A stretch of DNA of 64,000 bases from VRUE01 sp036265675 (GTDB taxonomy: Bacteria > Actinomycetota > Thermoleophilia > Solirubrobacterales > 70-9): contig DATAOP010000047.1 of assembly GCA_036265675.1 (NCBI GenBank), positions 25,646 to 89,645 of the forward strand, read 5' to 3'. Shown one piece after another: positions 37,706 through 47,809 of this stretch. How positions within the stretch are numbered: position 1 is the first letter of the stretch; the number at the start of each line of letters is the position of its first letter. The notes beneath the pieces are model-generated. The model made no database searches. It was not told the DNA's origin and saw nothing but the letters and a program-made list of their open reading frames with translations. Made by a program: the position numbers and the translations under genes.

Positions 37706-38601
37706 GCGGCGGCGACGGGGGCGATCCGCTCCTCGACCCACTTGGTCGAGGCGATGTGGCGCTTCATCCCGAGCTCCTTGGGCTCGGCGCCCAGCGCCAG
37801 CGCGACCAGCTGCGGCAGGTGGAGGACGGCGAGGCCGAGATCGCGGTTGACGATCTTCGCCGCCTCCGGCTGCTGCATGTCGAGGTTGAGGTGGCAGAGC
37901 GGGCACGGCGTGACGAGGCAGTCGGCGCCGGCGTCGAGCGCGTCGCCGATGTGGGTGCCGGCCTGGCGCAGCGAGGTGTCGCGGTTCATCGTGATCACCG
38001 GGAAGCCGCAGCATTTGCGGGCGCCGTCGTATTCGACGACCTCGCCGCCGAGGACCTCGATCACCTGCTCGAGGTAGAGATCGCGATCCGGGTACTCGTC
38101 GTAGCCGAGCCGGTCCTTGGGCCGGACCACGTAGCAGCCGTAGAACGGGCCGACCCGCAGGCCGGTCAGCGGCCGCTTGACGAGATCGGCGAGGCGATCG
38201 AGCCCGTAGTCCTCGACCAGCAGCCAGAGGAAGTTTTTGTTCGTGAAGCCGTCCTTGCCCTTCTCGTAGGAGAGGCCCTGGCCGCTCAGCACCTCGTTGA
38301 TGTGGGCGCGATAGGCCGAGTCGGCGTCGAGGCGCTGCTGGCACTCGCTCTGGGCGCCCTGACAGGTCGAGCAGATGTTCATCATCGCCAGCCCGGTCTG
38401 CTGGGCGAGGGCGAAGGTCCGCGCGTTGAGCGTGTCGGCGAGCTCCTGGTTGTGCTCGGCGATGATCCCGGCGCCGCAGCAGTTGGCGCGGTCGAGTTCA
38501 ACCAACTCGATCCCGAGTTGCTCGGCGACGATCGCCATCGAGCCGTGCAGCTCGGTCGTGAAGCCGCGCGAGACGCAGCCTGGCCAGTAAGCGAGCTTCA
38601 T
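37702..38601 (-). CDS. succinate dehydrogenase CCG-domain subunit (SdhE/HdrB-like)
   Basis: 299-residue protein with two cysteine-rich CCG domains of heterodisulfide reductase subunit B. The first is C9, then C41-C42-G, then CSTC at 77-80. The second has a Cys in FYGCYVVRP, ARKCCGFP and TPCPLCH. These bind a non-cubane [4Fe-4S] cluster pair in HdrB and in the SdhE subunit of class E succinate dehydrogenases. It overlaps sdhB (ATGA), so here it replaces the haem-bearing SdhC/SdhD anchors. It has no membrane helices, and its route to quinone is unsettled. The stop overlaps the antiporter gene by 4 bases. Confidence 0.9.
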   Translation of the reverse strand: MKLAYWPGCVSRGFTTELHGSMAIVAEQLGIELVELDRANCCGAGIIAEHNQELADTLNARTFALAQQTGLAMMNICSTCQGAQSECQQRLDADSAYRAHINEVLSGQGLSYEKGKDGFTNKNFLWLLVEDYGLDRLADLVKRPLTGLRVGPFYGCYVVRPKDRLGYDEYPDRDLYLEQVIEVLGGEVVEYDGARKCCGFPVITMNRDTSLRQAGTHIGDALDAGADCLVTPCPLCHLNLDMQQPEAAKIVNRDLGLAVLHLPQLVALALGAEPKELGMKRHIASTKWVEERIAPVAAA

Positions 38602-39752
38602 GCCTCCTCCTCAACGGTCTCGTCGGGCTCCGGGACGACGTCCTCCTCGCCCGAGATGTAGATGTTGAATTCCTCGCGGTGGTCCTCGGCGTGGGCGTAG
38701 ATCGCCTTGACCTCGTCCTGCGCGCCGTCGGGGAGCTTCGGGTGGACGCCGGGGATCAGCTTCGGCAGCGAGCGGGCCTTGCCGGTCTTGATCGCCCGCA
38801 GCACCGTCGGCAGCGAGTTGACCAGGCCTTTGATCGCGCTCTTCGTCGGTTTCAGCTTGCCCTTGATGCCGGGCGCGTAGGTCTCCTGGATCAGCAGCGC
38901 CTCGTCGTTGGTCCCCTTCTTCTCGATCATCTTGGTGAAGGCGTGAACGTGGTTGGCGCCGTTGTTGGGGTCGCCCTCGACGCCCTCCTCGATCGCCCGC
39001 CGGCGCAGGCGCATGATCTGGTCCATCGGCGCCACCCCCTTCGGGCAGGCGTCGATGCAGCTGAAGCAGTGGGTGCAGTCGTAGATCCCGTGCGGGTCGA
39101 ACGCGAGGTCGTGGAGGCGCTCCTTCGTCTCCGCGTCGCGCGGGTCGCCGACGAAGCGGTAGGCCTTCGCCAGCGCCGCCGGGCCGATGAAGTCGGGGTC
39201 GACTTCCATCGAGAGGCAGGAGGAGACGCAGGCCCCGCACTGGATGCAGGCCATCGACTGGGTGATGTCGATCATCGACTCCGGCTCGACCACGTACTCG
39301 CGCTCGGGCGGGTCGCCATGCGGCAGGAGCCAGGGGGTGACGCGGCGGATCTTGGCCCAGTGGGTCGACTCCATGTCGGTGATCAGGTCCTTGATCACGG
39401 GCTGGTTCCCCATCGGCTCGACGACGATCGGCGCCGGCCCGTCGCCGGTCGGCAGCGCCTCCTCTTCGCCCGAGGAGGCGTGCGAGAACTTGTCGGCCTT
39501 CTCCTGGGCCTCGCCGATCTGCGTTTTGCAGCCGAGCCCCGACTGGCCGTTGATCTTCATCCCGCAGGAGCCGCAGATCGCCGCCCGGCAGGAGCAGCGG
39601 ACCGAGAGCGAGCCGTCGTCGCGGTCGCGTGCCTGGAGCAACCCGTCGAGGACCGAGAGCGAGGGGTCGAGGTCGACGTCGAACTCCTCCCAGTACGGGC
39701 CCTCACCCGTCTCGGGCTGGAAGCGGCGGACCTTCAGCGTGTAGGCGGCCAT
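38598..39752 (-). CDS. sdhB: succinate dehydrogenase iron-sulfur subunit
   Basis: 384-residue subunit, longer than the usual 240. [2Fe-2S] ligands lie in RCSCRAAICGSCG with C75 (C53/C55, C60, C63, C75). A cluster motif C169-x2-C172-x2-C175-x3-C179 and another C226-x2-C229-x2-C232-x3-C236-P follow. A 100-residue C-terminal extension (HVHAFTKMIEKKGTNDEALLIQETYAPG...) resembles that of HdrC-like or class E subunits, in keeping with the SdhE-type partner. ATG 39752, four bases after the sdhA stop. Confidence 0.95.
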   Translation of the reverse strand: MAAYTLKVRRFQPETGEGPYWEEFDVDLDPSLSVLDGLLQARDRDDGSLSVRCSCRAAICGSCGMKINGQSGLGCKTQIGEAQEKADKFSHASSGEEEALPTGDGPAPIVVEPMGNQPVIKDLITDMESTHWAKIRRVTPWLLPHGDPPEREYVVEPESMIDITQSMACIQCGACVSSCLSMEVDPDFIGPAALAKAYRFVGDPRDAETKERLHDLAFDPHGIYDCTHCFSCIDACPKGVAPMDQIMRLRRRAIEEGVEGDPNNGANHVHAFTKMIEKKGTNDEALLIQETYAPGIKGKLKPTKSAIKGLVNSLPTVLRAIKTGKARSLPKLIPGVHPKLPDGAQDEVKAIYAHAEDHREEFNIYISGEEDVVPEPDETVEEEA

Positions 39753-39756
39753 GTTC

Positions 39757-41445
39757 CTAGTACGTCCTCTCTTCGGGTTCCCACTGGGTGATCGTCACCT
39801 CTGAGTATGAGATCTCGGGACCGTCGTCGCCGAGCTGCAGATCGATGTGCTTCAGCCACTCGTCGTCGTTGCGCTCCGGGAAGTCGGTCCGGTATTGGGC
39901 GCCGCGGCTCTCCCTGCGCTCGAGCGCGGCGACGCAGGAGCACTCGGCGTTGTCGAGCATGTAGGAGAGCTCGATCGCGCCGAGCAGGTCCTGGTTGAAG
40001 ATGCTCCCCTTGTCGTCTATGTAGGCGGTCTCGGCCTCCTCCTTGAGGCGGCGGACCGTCTCCAGCGCCTCCTGGATGCCGGCCTCGTCGCGGAAGACTG
40101 CGACCTTGGCGTCCATCGTCGTCCCCAGCTCGAGTTTGATCTCGGAGACGCGCCGGCCGGAGCCCTTCTCGCGCGAGGAGATCGCGGCGATCGCCGTCTC
40201 CTCGGTCTCGAGGACACCGCGCGACGGACGCGAAACGTCCATTCGCTTCGCCCGCGCGGCGGCGTCGACCCCAGAGCGGCGGCCGAAGATCAGGGTGTCG
40301 AGCAGCGAGTTGGCGCCGAGGCGGTTGCCGCCGTGGACCGAGACGCAGGCGACCTCGCCCGCGGCGTAGAGGCCCGGGATGTCAGTGCGCCCGTCGACGT
40401 CGGTCTTGACCCCGCCCATCGTGTAGTGGTTGCCGGGCTTGATGTGAATCGGTTCGCGGGTGATGTCGACGCCGGCGAAGTCACGGCCGACGAGGACGAT
40501 CTCGCGCAGCGCCTCGTGGATCCGCTTCTTCGGCACGACGGTGATGTCGAGCGCGACGGTTCCGTCGGGGAAGCCGCGACCCTCGTCGATCTCGGTCTGC
40601 TCGGCGCGGGAGACGACGTCGCGCGAGGCAAGCTCCATCTTGTTCGGGGCGTAGCGCTCCATGAATCGCTCGCCCTTGGCGTTGAGCAGGTGGGCGCCCT
40701 CGCCGCGCGCTCCCTCGGTGATCAGGAAGCCCTTGCCCGCCAGCGTCGTCGGGTGGTACTGGATCATCTCCATGTCCATCAGCTTCGCTCCGACCCGGTA
40801 GGCCATGCCGATCCCGTCGCCGGTGCAGATCAAAGCGTTCGTCGTCGGCTTCCAGACCTGGCCGTTGCCGCCCGAGGCGAGGATCACCGCCTTGGCCCGG
40901 AAGAGCTCCATCGAGCCGTCGGCGATGTTGCGGGTGACGACGCCGCAGCACTCGCCCTCCTCGTCCATCGCGAGCGCGGTGCAGAACCACTCCTCGTAGC
41001 GGGCGACCGATTCGGAGTGCTTCATCAGCTGCTCGTAGAGGACGTGCATGATCGCCTGGCCGGTGATGTCGGCGACGTAGTAGGTGCGGGCGGCCGAGGC
41101 GCCGCCGAAGGCGCGGGTCCCGAGCTTGCCCTCCTCGTTGCGGTGGAACGTGACCCCGAGGTGCTCGAGGTGGAGGATCTCCTCCGGCGCCTCGCGGCAC
41201 ATGATCTCGATCGCGTCCTGGTCGCCGAGGTAGTCGGATCCCTTGACGGTGTCGTAGGCGTGCGACTCCCAGGAGTCCTCCGGGTTCAGCGCCGCGTTGA
41301 TCCCGCCCTGGGCGGCATTCGAGTGCGAGCGGACGGGGTGGACCTTGCTGAGGATCCCGACCGAGACCCCCTGCTCGGCGGCGGCGAGGGCGGCGCGCTG
41401 GCCGGCCAGGCCGGCGCCGATAACGAGCACGTCGTGTGTGGGCAC
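39757..41445 (-). CDS. sdhA: succinate dehydrogenase flavoprotein subunit
   Basis: 562 residues from GTG 41445. FAD-binding HDVLVIGAGLAGQRAALAAAEQG, the flavin-linking-region motif PVRSHSNAAQGGINAAL (His-Ser-x-x-A-Q-G-G), the active-site region QYHPTTLAGKGFLITEGARGEGAHLLNAKGERFM with TRAEQTEIDEGRG-like sequence (seen as SRAEQTEIDEGRG), HYTMGGVKTDVDGRTDIPGLYAAGEVACVSVHGGNRLGANSL, and the C-terminal helical domain. First gene of sdhA-sdhB-sdhE. A TATAGA at 41461-41456 lies about 10 bases upstream of the GTG, suggesting a very short leader. Confidence 0.96.
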   Translation of the reverse strand: MPTHDVLVIGAGLAGQRAALAAAEQGVSVGILSKVHPVRSHSNAAQGGINAALNPEDSWESHAYDTVKGSDYLGDQDAIEIMCREAPEEILHLEHLGVTFHRNEEGKLGTRAFGGASAARTYYVADITGQAIMHVLYEQLMKHSESVARYEEWFCTALAMDEEGECCGVVTRNIADGSMELFRAKAVILASGGNGQVWKPTTNALICTGDGIGMAYRVGAKLMDMEMIQYHPTTLAGKGFLITEGARGEGAHLLNAKGERFMERYAPNKMELASRDVVSRAEQTEIDEGRGFPDGTVALDITVVPKKRIHEALREIVLVGRDFAGVDITREPIHIKPGNHYTMGGVKTDVDGRTDIPGLYAAGEVACVSVHGGNRLGANSLLDTLIFGRRSGVDAAARAKRMDVSRPSRGVLETEETAIAAISSREKGSGRRVSEIKLELGTTMDAKVAVFRDEAGIQEALETVRRLKEEAETAYIDDKGSIFNQDLLGAIELSYMLDNAECSCVAALERRESRGAQYRTDFPERNDDEWLKHIDLQLGDDGPEISYSEVTITQWEPEERTY

Positions 41446-41454
41446 GAGGCCGGA

Positions 41455-41464
41455 CTCTATAGAG
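41455..41464 (-). promoter_or_regulatory. palindromic -10-like element of sdhA
   Basis: CTCTATAGAG, a perfect 10-bp palindrome containing TATAGA on the minus strand, ends 10 bases upstream of the sdhA GTG. It could be the -10 box of a nearly leaderless sdh promoter. No good -35 is seen. Confidence 0.35.
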
Positions 41465-41466
41465 CG

Positions 41467-41492
41467 TAAATCCGAGGCCGCGGTCGGATTTA
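41467..41492. promoter_or_regulatory. 9-bp inverted repeat between the M28 and sdhA genes
   Basis: TAAATCCGA-N8-TCGGATTTA is a perfect inverted repeat 15 bases after the M28 stop and 22 bases before the sdhA start. It could be the terminator of the peptidase gene, although no T-run follows, or an operator over the sdh promoter. Confidence 0.45.
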
Positions 41493-41507
41493 GGCGACCG
41501 CTGAGCC

Positions 41508-42686
41508 CTAGAGCCAGCGCTCGTCGAGGCGCCGCACGGTCGCCTCGGTCAGGCGGATCGCCTCCGCGATCGTCCCGAACTCGACGTGCTCGGAGACGTC
41601 GTTCGGCCAGTGGTAGTTCCCCGGCTGCTTGAGGTCGTTGCAGGCGCAGAGCGACGCCGTCTCGTATCCGGCCGCCGCGGGCTCGAGACCGTCGGTGCCG
41701 TTGTGCAGGCGGAGGTTCGGGTAGAGCGGGATTTCGAGCTCCTCGGCGAGCCCATCCATCAGCGCGAGTGCCCGCCGCGGGTACTCGCGCATCCGCAGGA
41801 AGCCCTCGGCGCGGAGCACCAGCAGGTGGGGGCCCGACCCGACCTGGTCGATCGAGAGGAAGAACGTGCTCTCGCGCGGGAGCTCGGTGAAGTGGCGCTC
41901 GCCGAACGCCTTGATCCCCTCGCTGAAGGACTCCTCGGCGCCGGAGGAGAGGAGGATGACCCGGATGTCGCCGGGCGGCTCCGCGATCAGCCGCCGGGCA
42001 ACCGCGAGGAGCGTGACGACGCCGCTGGCGTTGTCGTTCGCGCCGGGAACCACCCGTCGCCTCCCGATGTCCACCATCGCCGCCGCCGATCCGATCCCGA
42101 GCAGGGCGCCGAGCTTCGACAACAGGCGGCTTCCCGTCAGGGCGCCGAGGGCGGCGAGGACGGGCCCGCCGACGACCGGCGCCATCAGCGGCGGGCTGGT
42201 GTCCCTCGACTCGATCAGGCCGAGCCGGTCGGCGAGCTTCGGCAGCGCCGGGTGGAAGACGAGGCCGGAGTGGGCGGCGTCGTGGTGGGCGACGATCACC
42301 ATCGTCCGCTCGGCGTCGGCAGGCCCGAGCTCGCAGACGACGTTGTAGGCGGTGCGGGTCGGCAGCAGGCGCCGCAGCGGGCGCCTGCCGGGAGGGAAGT
42401 CGGCGGCGATCCCGACTGCGCCGGCGGCGCCGAGCAGGCCCCCGGTCAGGCGCCGGCCGCGGAGCGCCGCGATGCCGCCGAGGGCCCCGAGCGCGGCGCC
42501 GATCCCGAGCGGCCACCAGTAGGTACCGTGCGCGGGCGCCGCCTCGATCCGGGGCTCCGCCCCGAGCTCGCGGAGCTTGCCGACGACCCACTCCGCCGCC
42601 TGCCTTTCGCCCTCCGTGGCGGAGGGTCGCTCGATCCGCTCCAGCTCCTCGACCAGTCCCCGCAGCCACTCCTGGTCCGCCGACAT
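41508..42686 (-). CDS. M28-family aminopeptidase-like membrane protein
   Basis: 392-residue zinc peptidase homologue. After a helical N terminus it has two or three membrane helices (WWPLGIGAALGALGGIAALRG, LTGGLLGAAGAVGIAADF). The M28 core shows VIVAHHDAAHSG (metal His-Asp), VPGANDNASGVVTLLAVARRL (bridging Asp), ILLSSGAEESFSEG (catalytic Glu pair) and a late His in NYHWPNDVSEHVEF. Probably cleaves amino acids from peptides at the membrane. Divergent from the site-2 protease gene with 35 bases between. Confidence 0.9.
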   Translation of the reverse strand: MSADQEWLRGLVEELERIERPSATEGERQAAEWVVGKLRELGAEPRIEAAPAHGTYWWPLGIGAALGALGGIAALRGRRLTGGLLGAAGAVGIAADFPPGRRPLRRLLPTRTAYNVVCELGPADAERTMVIVAHHDAAHSGLVFHPALPKLADRLGLIESRDTSPPLMAPVVGGPVLAALGALTGSRLLSKLGALLGIGSAAAMVDIGRRRVVPGANDNASGVVTLLAVARRLIAEPPGDIRVILLSSGAEESFSEGIKAFGERHFTELPRESTFFLSIDQVGSGPHLLVLRAEGFLRMREYPRRALALMDGLAEELEIPLYPNLRLHNGTDGLEPAAAGYETASLCACNDLKQPGNYHWPNDVSEHVEFGTIAEAIRLTEATVRRLDERWL

Positions 42687-42721
42687 CGTGCGCGACCCTA
42701 CCGGGGACCTACCATGGAGAC

Positions 42722-43878
42722 ATGTTCGCCGGCAGCTCGATAACCCTGTTCCGTGTCCGCGGGATCCCGATCTCGGTCGACTGGTCGTGGTTTCTCGTCC
42801 TTTTTCTCGTCATCTTCTGGCTCTCGCAGCTGTTCGGCGACGTCCTCGGCGAAAACAGCTCCTCCTCGGCGCCGTTCCTTCTCGCCCTGGTCAGCGCCTT
42901 CGGCTTCTTCGCCTCGATCGTCCTCCACGAGCTCGGTCACGCATTCGTCGCGATGCGCCATGGGATCGGGATCTCGAACATCCAGCTCTGGATCTTCGGT
43001 GGCGTCGCTCAGCTCGACCGCGAGTCCGACCGGCCCTCGACCGAGTTCAAGGTCGCGATCGGCGGCCCGGTGGTGACCCTGGGGATCGTCGCCGTCCTCG
43101 CCGTCGTCGGCCTCGCGATCGGCGGTACCGACGAGTTCGGCAAGGCGATGCTGCTCGAACGCGACTCGGGCACCTCCGGGCCGTTGGCGGCCGTTGCCTG
43201 GCTCGCCTCGATCAACGCCCTCGTCCTCGTCTTCAACCTGCTGCCGGCATTCCCGATGGACGGCGGCCGGATCGTCCGCTCGATCGCCTGGTGGCGGACC
43301 GGCGACCGCACCTCGGCGACCCGCTTCGCTGCCAACCTCGGGCGGGTCTTCGCCTATCTCTTCATCGCCGGCGGCGCGGCGCTGGCGATCTCAGGCCGCG
43401 TCTTCACCGGGGTCTGGCTGGCGCTGATCGGGTTCGTGATCAACGGCTCCGCCCGCGGCGCGGCGATGCAGACCCGTGTCTCGGGGCGGATCGAGGGGGT
43501 CACCGTCGCCGACGTCATGGACCGCGAACCGGTCGCGATCCCGAGCGAGATCAGCGTCGAGCGGGCGCTCGACGAATACTTCCTCCGCTACCGCTGGGGC
43601 TGGTTCCCGGTCGTCGACGCGGCCCAGAGGTTCCTCGGCCTCCTCGTCCGCGACCGCGCCGACGAGGTCCCCGAGACCTCGCGCACGACCTCGCTCGTCT
43701 CCGAACTGCTCGAGCAGAACGACGGCACCTTCCAGGTCCGCGACGACGCGCCGCTCGACTCGCTGCTCTCGAATCGCGCCCTGCGCCGTTTCGGGGCGCT
43801 GATGGCGGTTGACGCCGAGGGACGGCTCTCCGGCGTCATCACCGTCGAGCAGGTCGGACGGGCGCTTCGAGACGCTTC

Positions 43879-43882
<4 letters not shown>
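42722..43882 (+). CDS. site-2 protease family membrane metalloprotease with CBS pair
   Basis: 386-residue intramembrane protease of the Rip3/SpoIVFB type. Six helices: VDWSWFLVLFLVIFWLSQLF, then FFASIVLHELGHAFVAMRHG with the zinc motif HELGH, and NALVLVFNLLPAFPMDGGRIVRSI with the third ligand Asp. The C-terminal 120 residues are two CBS domains (VTVADVMDREPVAIPSEISVERALDEYFLRY and the later DAPLDSLLSNRALRRFGALMAVDAEGRLSGVITVEQV), which sense adenine nucleotides. May cut anti-sigma factors or lipid-enzyme regulators. Its end overlaps the converging AidB-like gene by 4 bases. Confidence 0.94.
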
Positions 43883-45552
<1,670 letters not shown>

Positions 45553-45584
45553 GCGCGCATTCTCGCAGGAGACCCGCCTCGCGG

Positions 45585-45887
45585 CTAGGCGGTGACCTCC
45601 TCCGCCTGCGGATCCGGCCGGATGATCACCGTGTCGGCAACCTCGAGCACCTCGTCGGCCGGCATGTCGACTCGGCTGGCGTGCTCCTTGACGGCGTCGA
45701 TGCTGGTCGCCTGGTAGATGCAGACGGTGCCCAGCGTGCCACCGTCCTCCTTGATCACGTAGCTCCGGATCCAGCTGATGTCCTGGGGAAACTCGTCGGC
45801 GGCGACCTGTTTCGAGCGCTCGGCCGTTTCCCCCAGCTCCTCCGGGCTCTGCCAGGCTTTTTCCCGGCGGATCACGTAAGTGTTCAT
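45585..45887 (-). CDS. DUF4242 (SCO4226-like) small protein
   Basis: 100-residue ferredoxin-fold protein starting at ATG 45887 behind CGAGGAGG. Sequence marks: NTYVIRREKAWQSPEELGETAERSKQVAADEFPQDISWIRSYVIKEDGGTLGTVCIYQATSIDAVKEHASRVDMPADEVLEVADTVI. The EEL..T..RS..V..E....I.W..SYV..D....C.Y.A....A...HA...G.P...I..V pattern defines DUF4242, whose Streptomyces member binds nickel. Divergent from a TetR gene with a 19-bp palindrome between them, so probably under its control. Confidence 0.88.
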   Translation of the reverse strand: MNTYVIRREKAWQSPEELGETAERSKQVAADEFPQDISWIRSYVIKEDGGTLGTVCIYQATSIDAVKEHASRVDMPADEVLEVADTVIIRPDPQAEEVTA

Positions 45888-45904
45888 TCGTCCTCCTCGT
45901 GGAT

Positions 45905-45923
45905 TACAGACTGCTAGTCGGTA
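45905..45923. promoter_or_regulatory. TetR operator palindrome between DUF4242 and tetR genes
   Basis: TACaGACT-gct-AGTCgGTA: a 19-bp near-perfect palindrome in the 51-base divergent gap, with one mismatched pair outside the centre. It sits 16 bases before the TetR GTG and 18 bases before the DUF4242 ATG. Confidence 0.6.
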
Positions 45924-45938
45924 ATATACGCAGAAATC

Positions 45939-46538
45939 GTGCAGAAAGTTCAAACAAGGCGGGGGCGGCCGAGTCAGGGCGCTCGGGAGGCGCTGATCGA
46001 GGCCGCCCACGGACTCTTCGTCGAGCGTGACTACGACCGGGTCTCGACCGAGGAGATCCTCGAGCGCTCGGGCGTCAGCCGCGGCGCCCTCTATCACCAT
46101 TTCCCGACCAAGCTGGACCTGTTCAGGGCCGTCTACCAGGCGAATGAGCGCCGTGCGCTGGGAGAGATGGCAGCTGAGGTGCCCGCCGGCCTCAGCCCGT
46201 TCGACTCACTTGTCGAGGGGGCTCGTGCGTATCTGCGGGCGGCGGAGACCGACGAGGACCTGCGCCGGATCGGGCTCGTCCAGAGCCGCGCCGTCCTCGG
46301 CTGGGAGGGCTGGCGCGAGGCGGCGACCGAGCTCGGCATCGGCCTGATCCTGGCCGGCGTCACCGCCGCGATCGAAGCCGGCGAACTGCCGCGCCGCGAC
46401 CCAATCGCCCTGTCCCACGTCCTCCTGGCGGCGATGATCGAGGCGGCGATGCTGATCTGCGTCGCCGAGGATCGGGCGGCGGCTCGGGAGCGGTCGGAGG
46501 CGGTGATCGTCGACCTCCTGAACGGGCTGCGTCGATAG
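45939..46538 (+). CDS. TetR/AcrR-family transcriptional regulator
   Basis: 199-residue repressor with GTG start. N-terminal helix-turn-helix: ALIEAAHGLFVERDYDRVSTEEILERSGVSRGALYHHFPTKLDLFRAVYQANERRA (residues 17-72). The C-terminal ligand-binding helices continue with IGLVQSRAVLGWEGWREAATELGIGLI and EAAMLICVAEDRAAARERSEAVIVDLLNGL. Shares a divergent promoter and palindrome with the DUF4242 gene. It is followed by icd 13 bases later, so read-through into icd is possible. Confidence 0.93.
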   Translation: MQKVQTRRGRPSQGAREALIEAAHGLFVERDYDRVSTEEILERSGVSRGALYHHFPTKLDLFRAVYQANERRALGEMAAEVPAGLSPFDSLVEGARAYLRAAETDEDLRRIGLVQSRAVLGWEGWREAATELGIGLILAGVTAAIEAGELPRRDPIALSHVLLAAMIEAAMLICVAEDRAAARERSEAVIVDLLNGLRR

Positions 46539-46551
46539 CATCGAATTTCGA

Positions 46552-47781
46552 GTGGAGGCCCAGTCGAAGATCCCGGTCGAGAACCCCGTCGTCGAGCTCG
46601 ACGGCGACGAGATGACGCGGATCATCTGGGCCTTCATCAAGGAGCAGCTGATCCTTCCCTACCTCGACGTCGACCTCGTCTACTTCGACCTCGGGATCGA
46701 GAGCCGCGACGCGACCGAGGACCGGATCACCGTCGAAGCGGCGGAGGCGATCAAACTGCACGGCGTCGGCGTCAAGTGCGCGACGATCACCCCCGACGAG
46801 GCGCGGGTCCAGGAGTTCGGGCTGAAGGAGATGTACCGATCCCCGAACGGGACGATCCGCAACATCCTCGGCGGCGTGATCTTCCGCGAGCCGATCGTGA
46901 TCTCCAACATCCCGCGGCTGGTGCCCGGCTGGACCAAGCCGATCGTGATCGGCCGCCATGCCTTCGGCGACCAGTACCGGGCGACCGACCTCGTCGTCCC
47001 CGGCGAGGGGACGCTCACGCTGACCTACACACCCACCAACGGCGATGACCCGGTCGAGCTCGAGGTCTATGACTTCCCCGGCGGCGGGGTGACGATGGCC
47101 ATGTACAACCTCGACGACTCGATCCGGGATTTCGCACGCGCCTCGATGAGGTACGGCCTCGAGCGCGGCTACCCGGTCTACCTCTCAACCAAGAACACGA
47201 TCATGAAGCGCTACGACGGCCGCTTCAAGGATCTGTTCGCGGAGATATATGAGAGTGAGTTCAAGGACGACTTCGAGGCCGCCGGCCTCAGCTACGAACA
47301 CCGCCTGATCGACGACATGGTCGCCGCTGCGCTGAAGTGGGAGGGCGGCTACCTGTGGGCCTGCAAAAACTATGACGGGGACGTCCAGTCCGACACGGTG
47401 GCCCAGGGGTTCGGGTCGCTGGGATTGATGACCAGCGTCCTGATGAGCCCCGACGGGAAGACGGTCGAGGCGGAGGCAGCGCACGGTACCGTCACCAGGC
47501 ACTACCGGCTGCACCAGGAAGGGAAGCCGACCTCGACCAACCCGATCGCCTCGATCTTCGCCTGGACCCGTGCCCTCTCCGCCCGCGGCCGGCTCGACGG
47601 CACTCCCGCCGTCTCCGATTTCGCCGAGACCCTCGAGCGCGTCTGCGTCGAGACTGTCGAGGCGGGCAGCATGACCAAAGACCTTGCGCTCCTGGTCGGG
47701 CCCGACCAGGACTACCTCACGACCCAGGAGTTCCTCGCCGCGATCGACGAGCGACTCCGGGCGGCGATGACACAGAGCTGA
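46552..47781 (+). CDS. icd: NADP-dependent isocitrate dehydrogenase
   Basis: 409-residue TCA enzyme of the eukaryote-like homodimeric type (IDH1/2-like, not the monomeric form). Marks: NPVVELDGDEMTRIIWAFIKEQLILPYLDVDLVYFDLGIESRDAT, CATITPDEARVQEFGLKEMYRSPNGTIRNILGGVIFREPI (substrate Ser in the SPNGTIRN motif), IGRHAFGDQYRATD, STKNTIMKRYDGRFKDLF, YEHRLIDDMVAAALKWEGGYLWACKNYDGDVQSD and AAHGTVTRHYR. GTG start. Followed 28 bases later by mdh, an operon of two TCA enzymes. Confidence 0.97.
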   Translation: MEAQSKIPVENPVVELDGDEMTRIIWAFIKEQLILPYLDVDLVYFDLGIESRDATEDRITVEAAEAIKLHGVGVKCATITPDEARVQEFGLKEMYRSPNGTIRNILGGVIFREPIVISNIPRLVPGWTKPIVIGRHAFGDQYRATDLVVPGEGTLTLTYTPTNGDDPVELEVYDFPGGGVTMAMYNLDDSIRDFARASMRYGLERGYPVYLSTKNTIMKRYDGRFKDLFAEIYESEFKDDFEAAGLSYEHRLIDDMVAAALKWEGGYLWACKNYDGDVQSDTVAQGFGSLGLMTSVLMSPDGKTVEAEAAHGTVTRHYRLHQEGKPTSTNPIASIFAWTRALSARGRLDGTPAVSDFAETLERVCVETVEAGSMTKDLALLVGPDQDYLTTQEFLAAIDERLRAAMTQS

Positions 47782-47809
47782 CAATCACCACCCCAGGAGG
47801 ACCTTCCAA

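Noticed and set aside
37702..38601. Lactate utilisation protein LutA or glycolate oxidase GlcF
   Set aside because: These also have CCG domains, but the overlap with sdhB and order after sdhA argue for a succinate dehydrogenase subunit.
39757..42669. A 970-residue open frame spanning sdhA and the antisense-frame-shadowed M28 gene
   Set aside because: The N-terminal 400 residues are an out-of-frame shadow of the M28 peptidase (Arg/Pro/Ala-rich, no domain). The real sdhA starts at GTG 41445.
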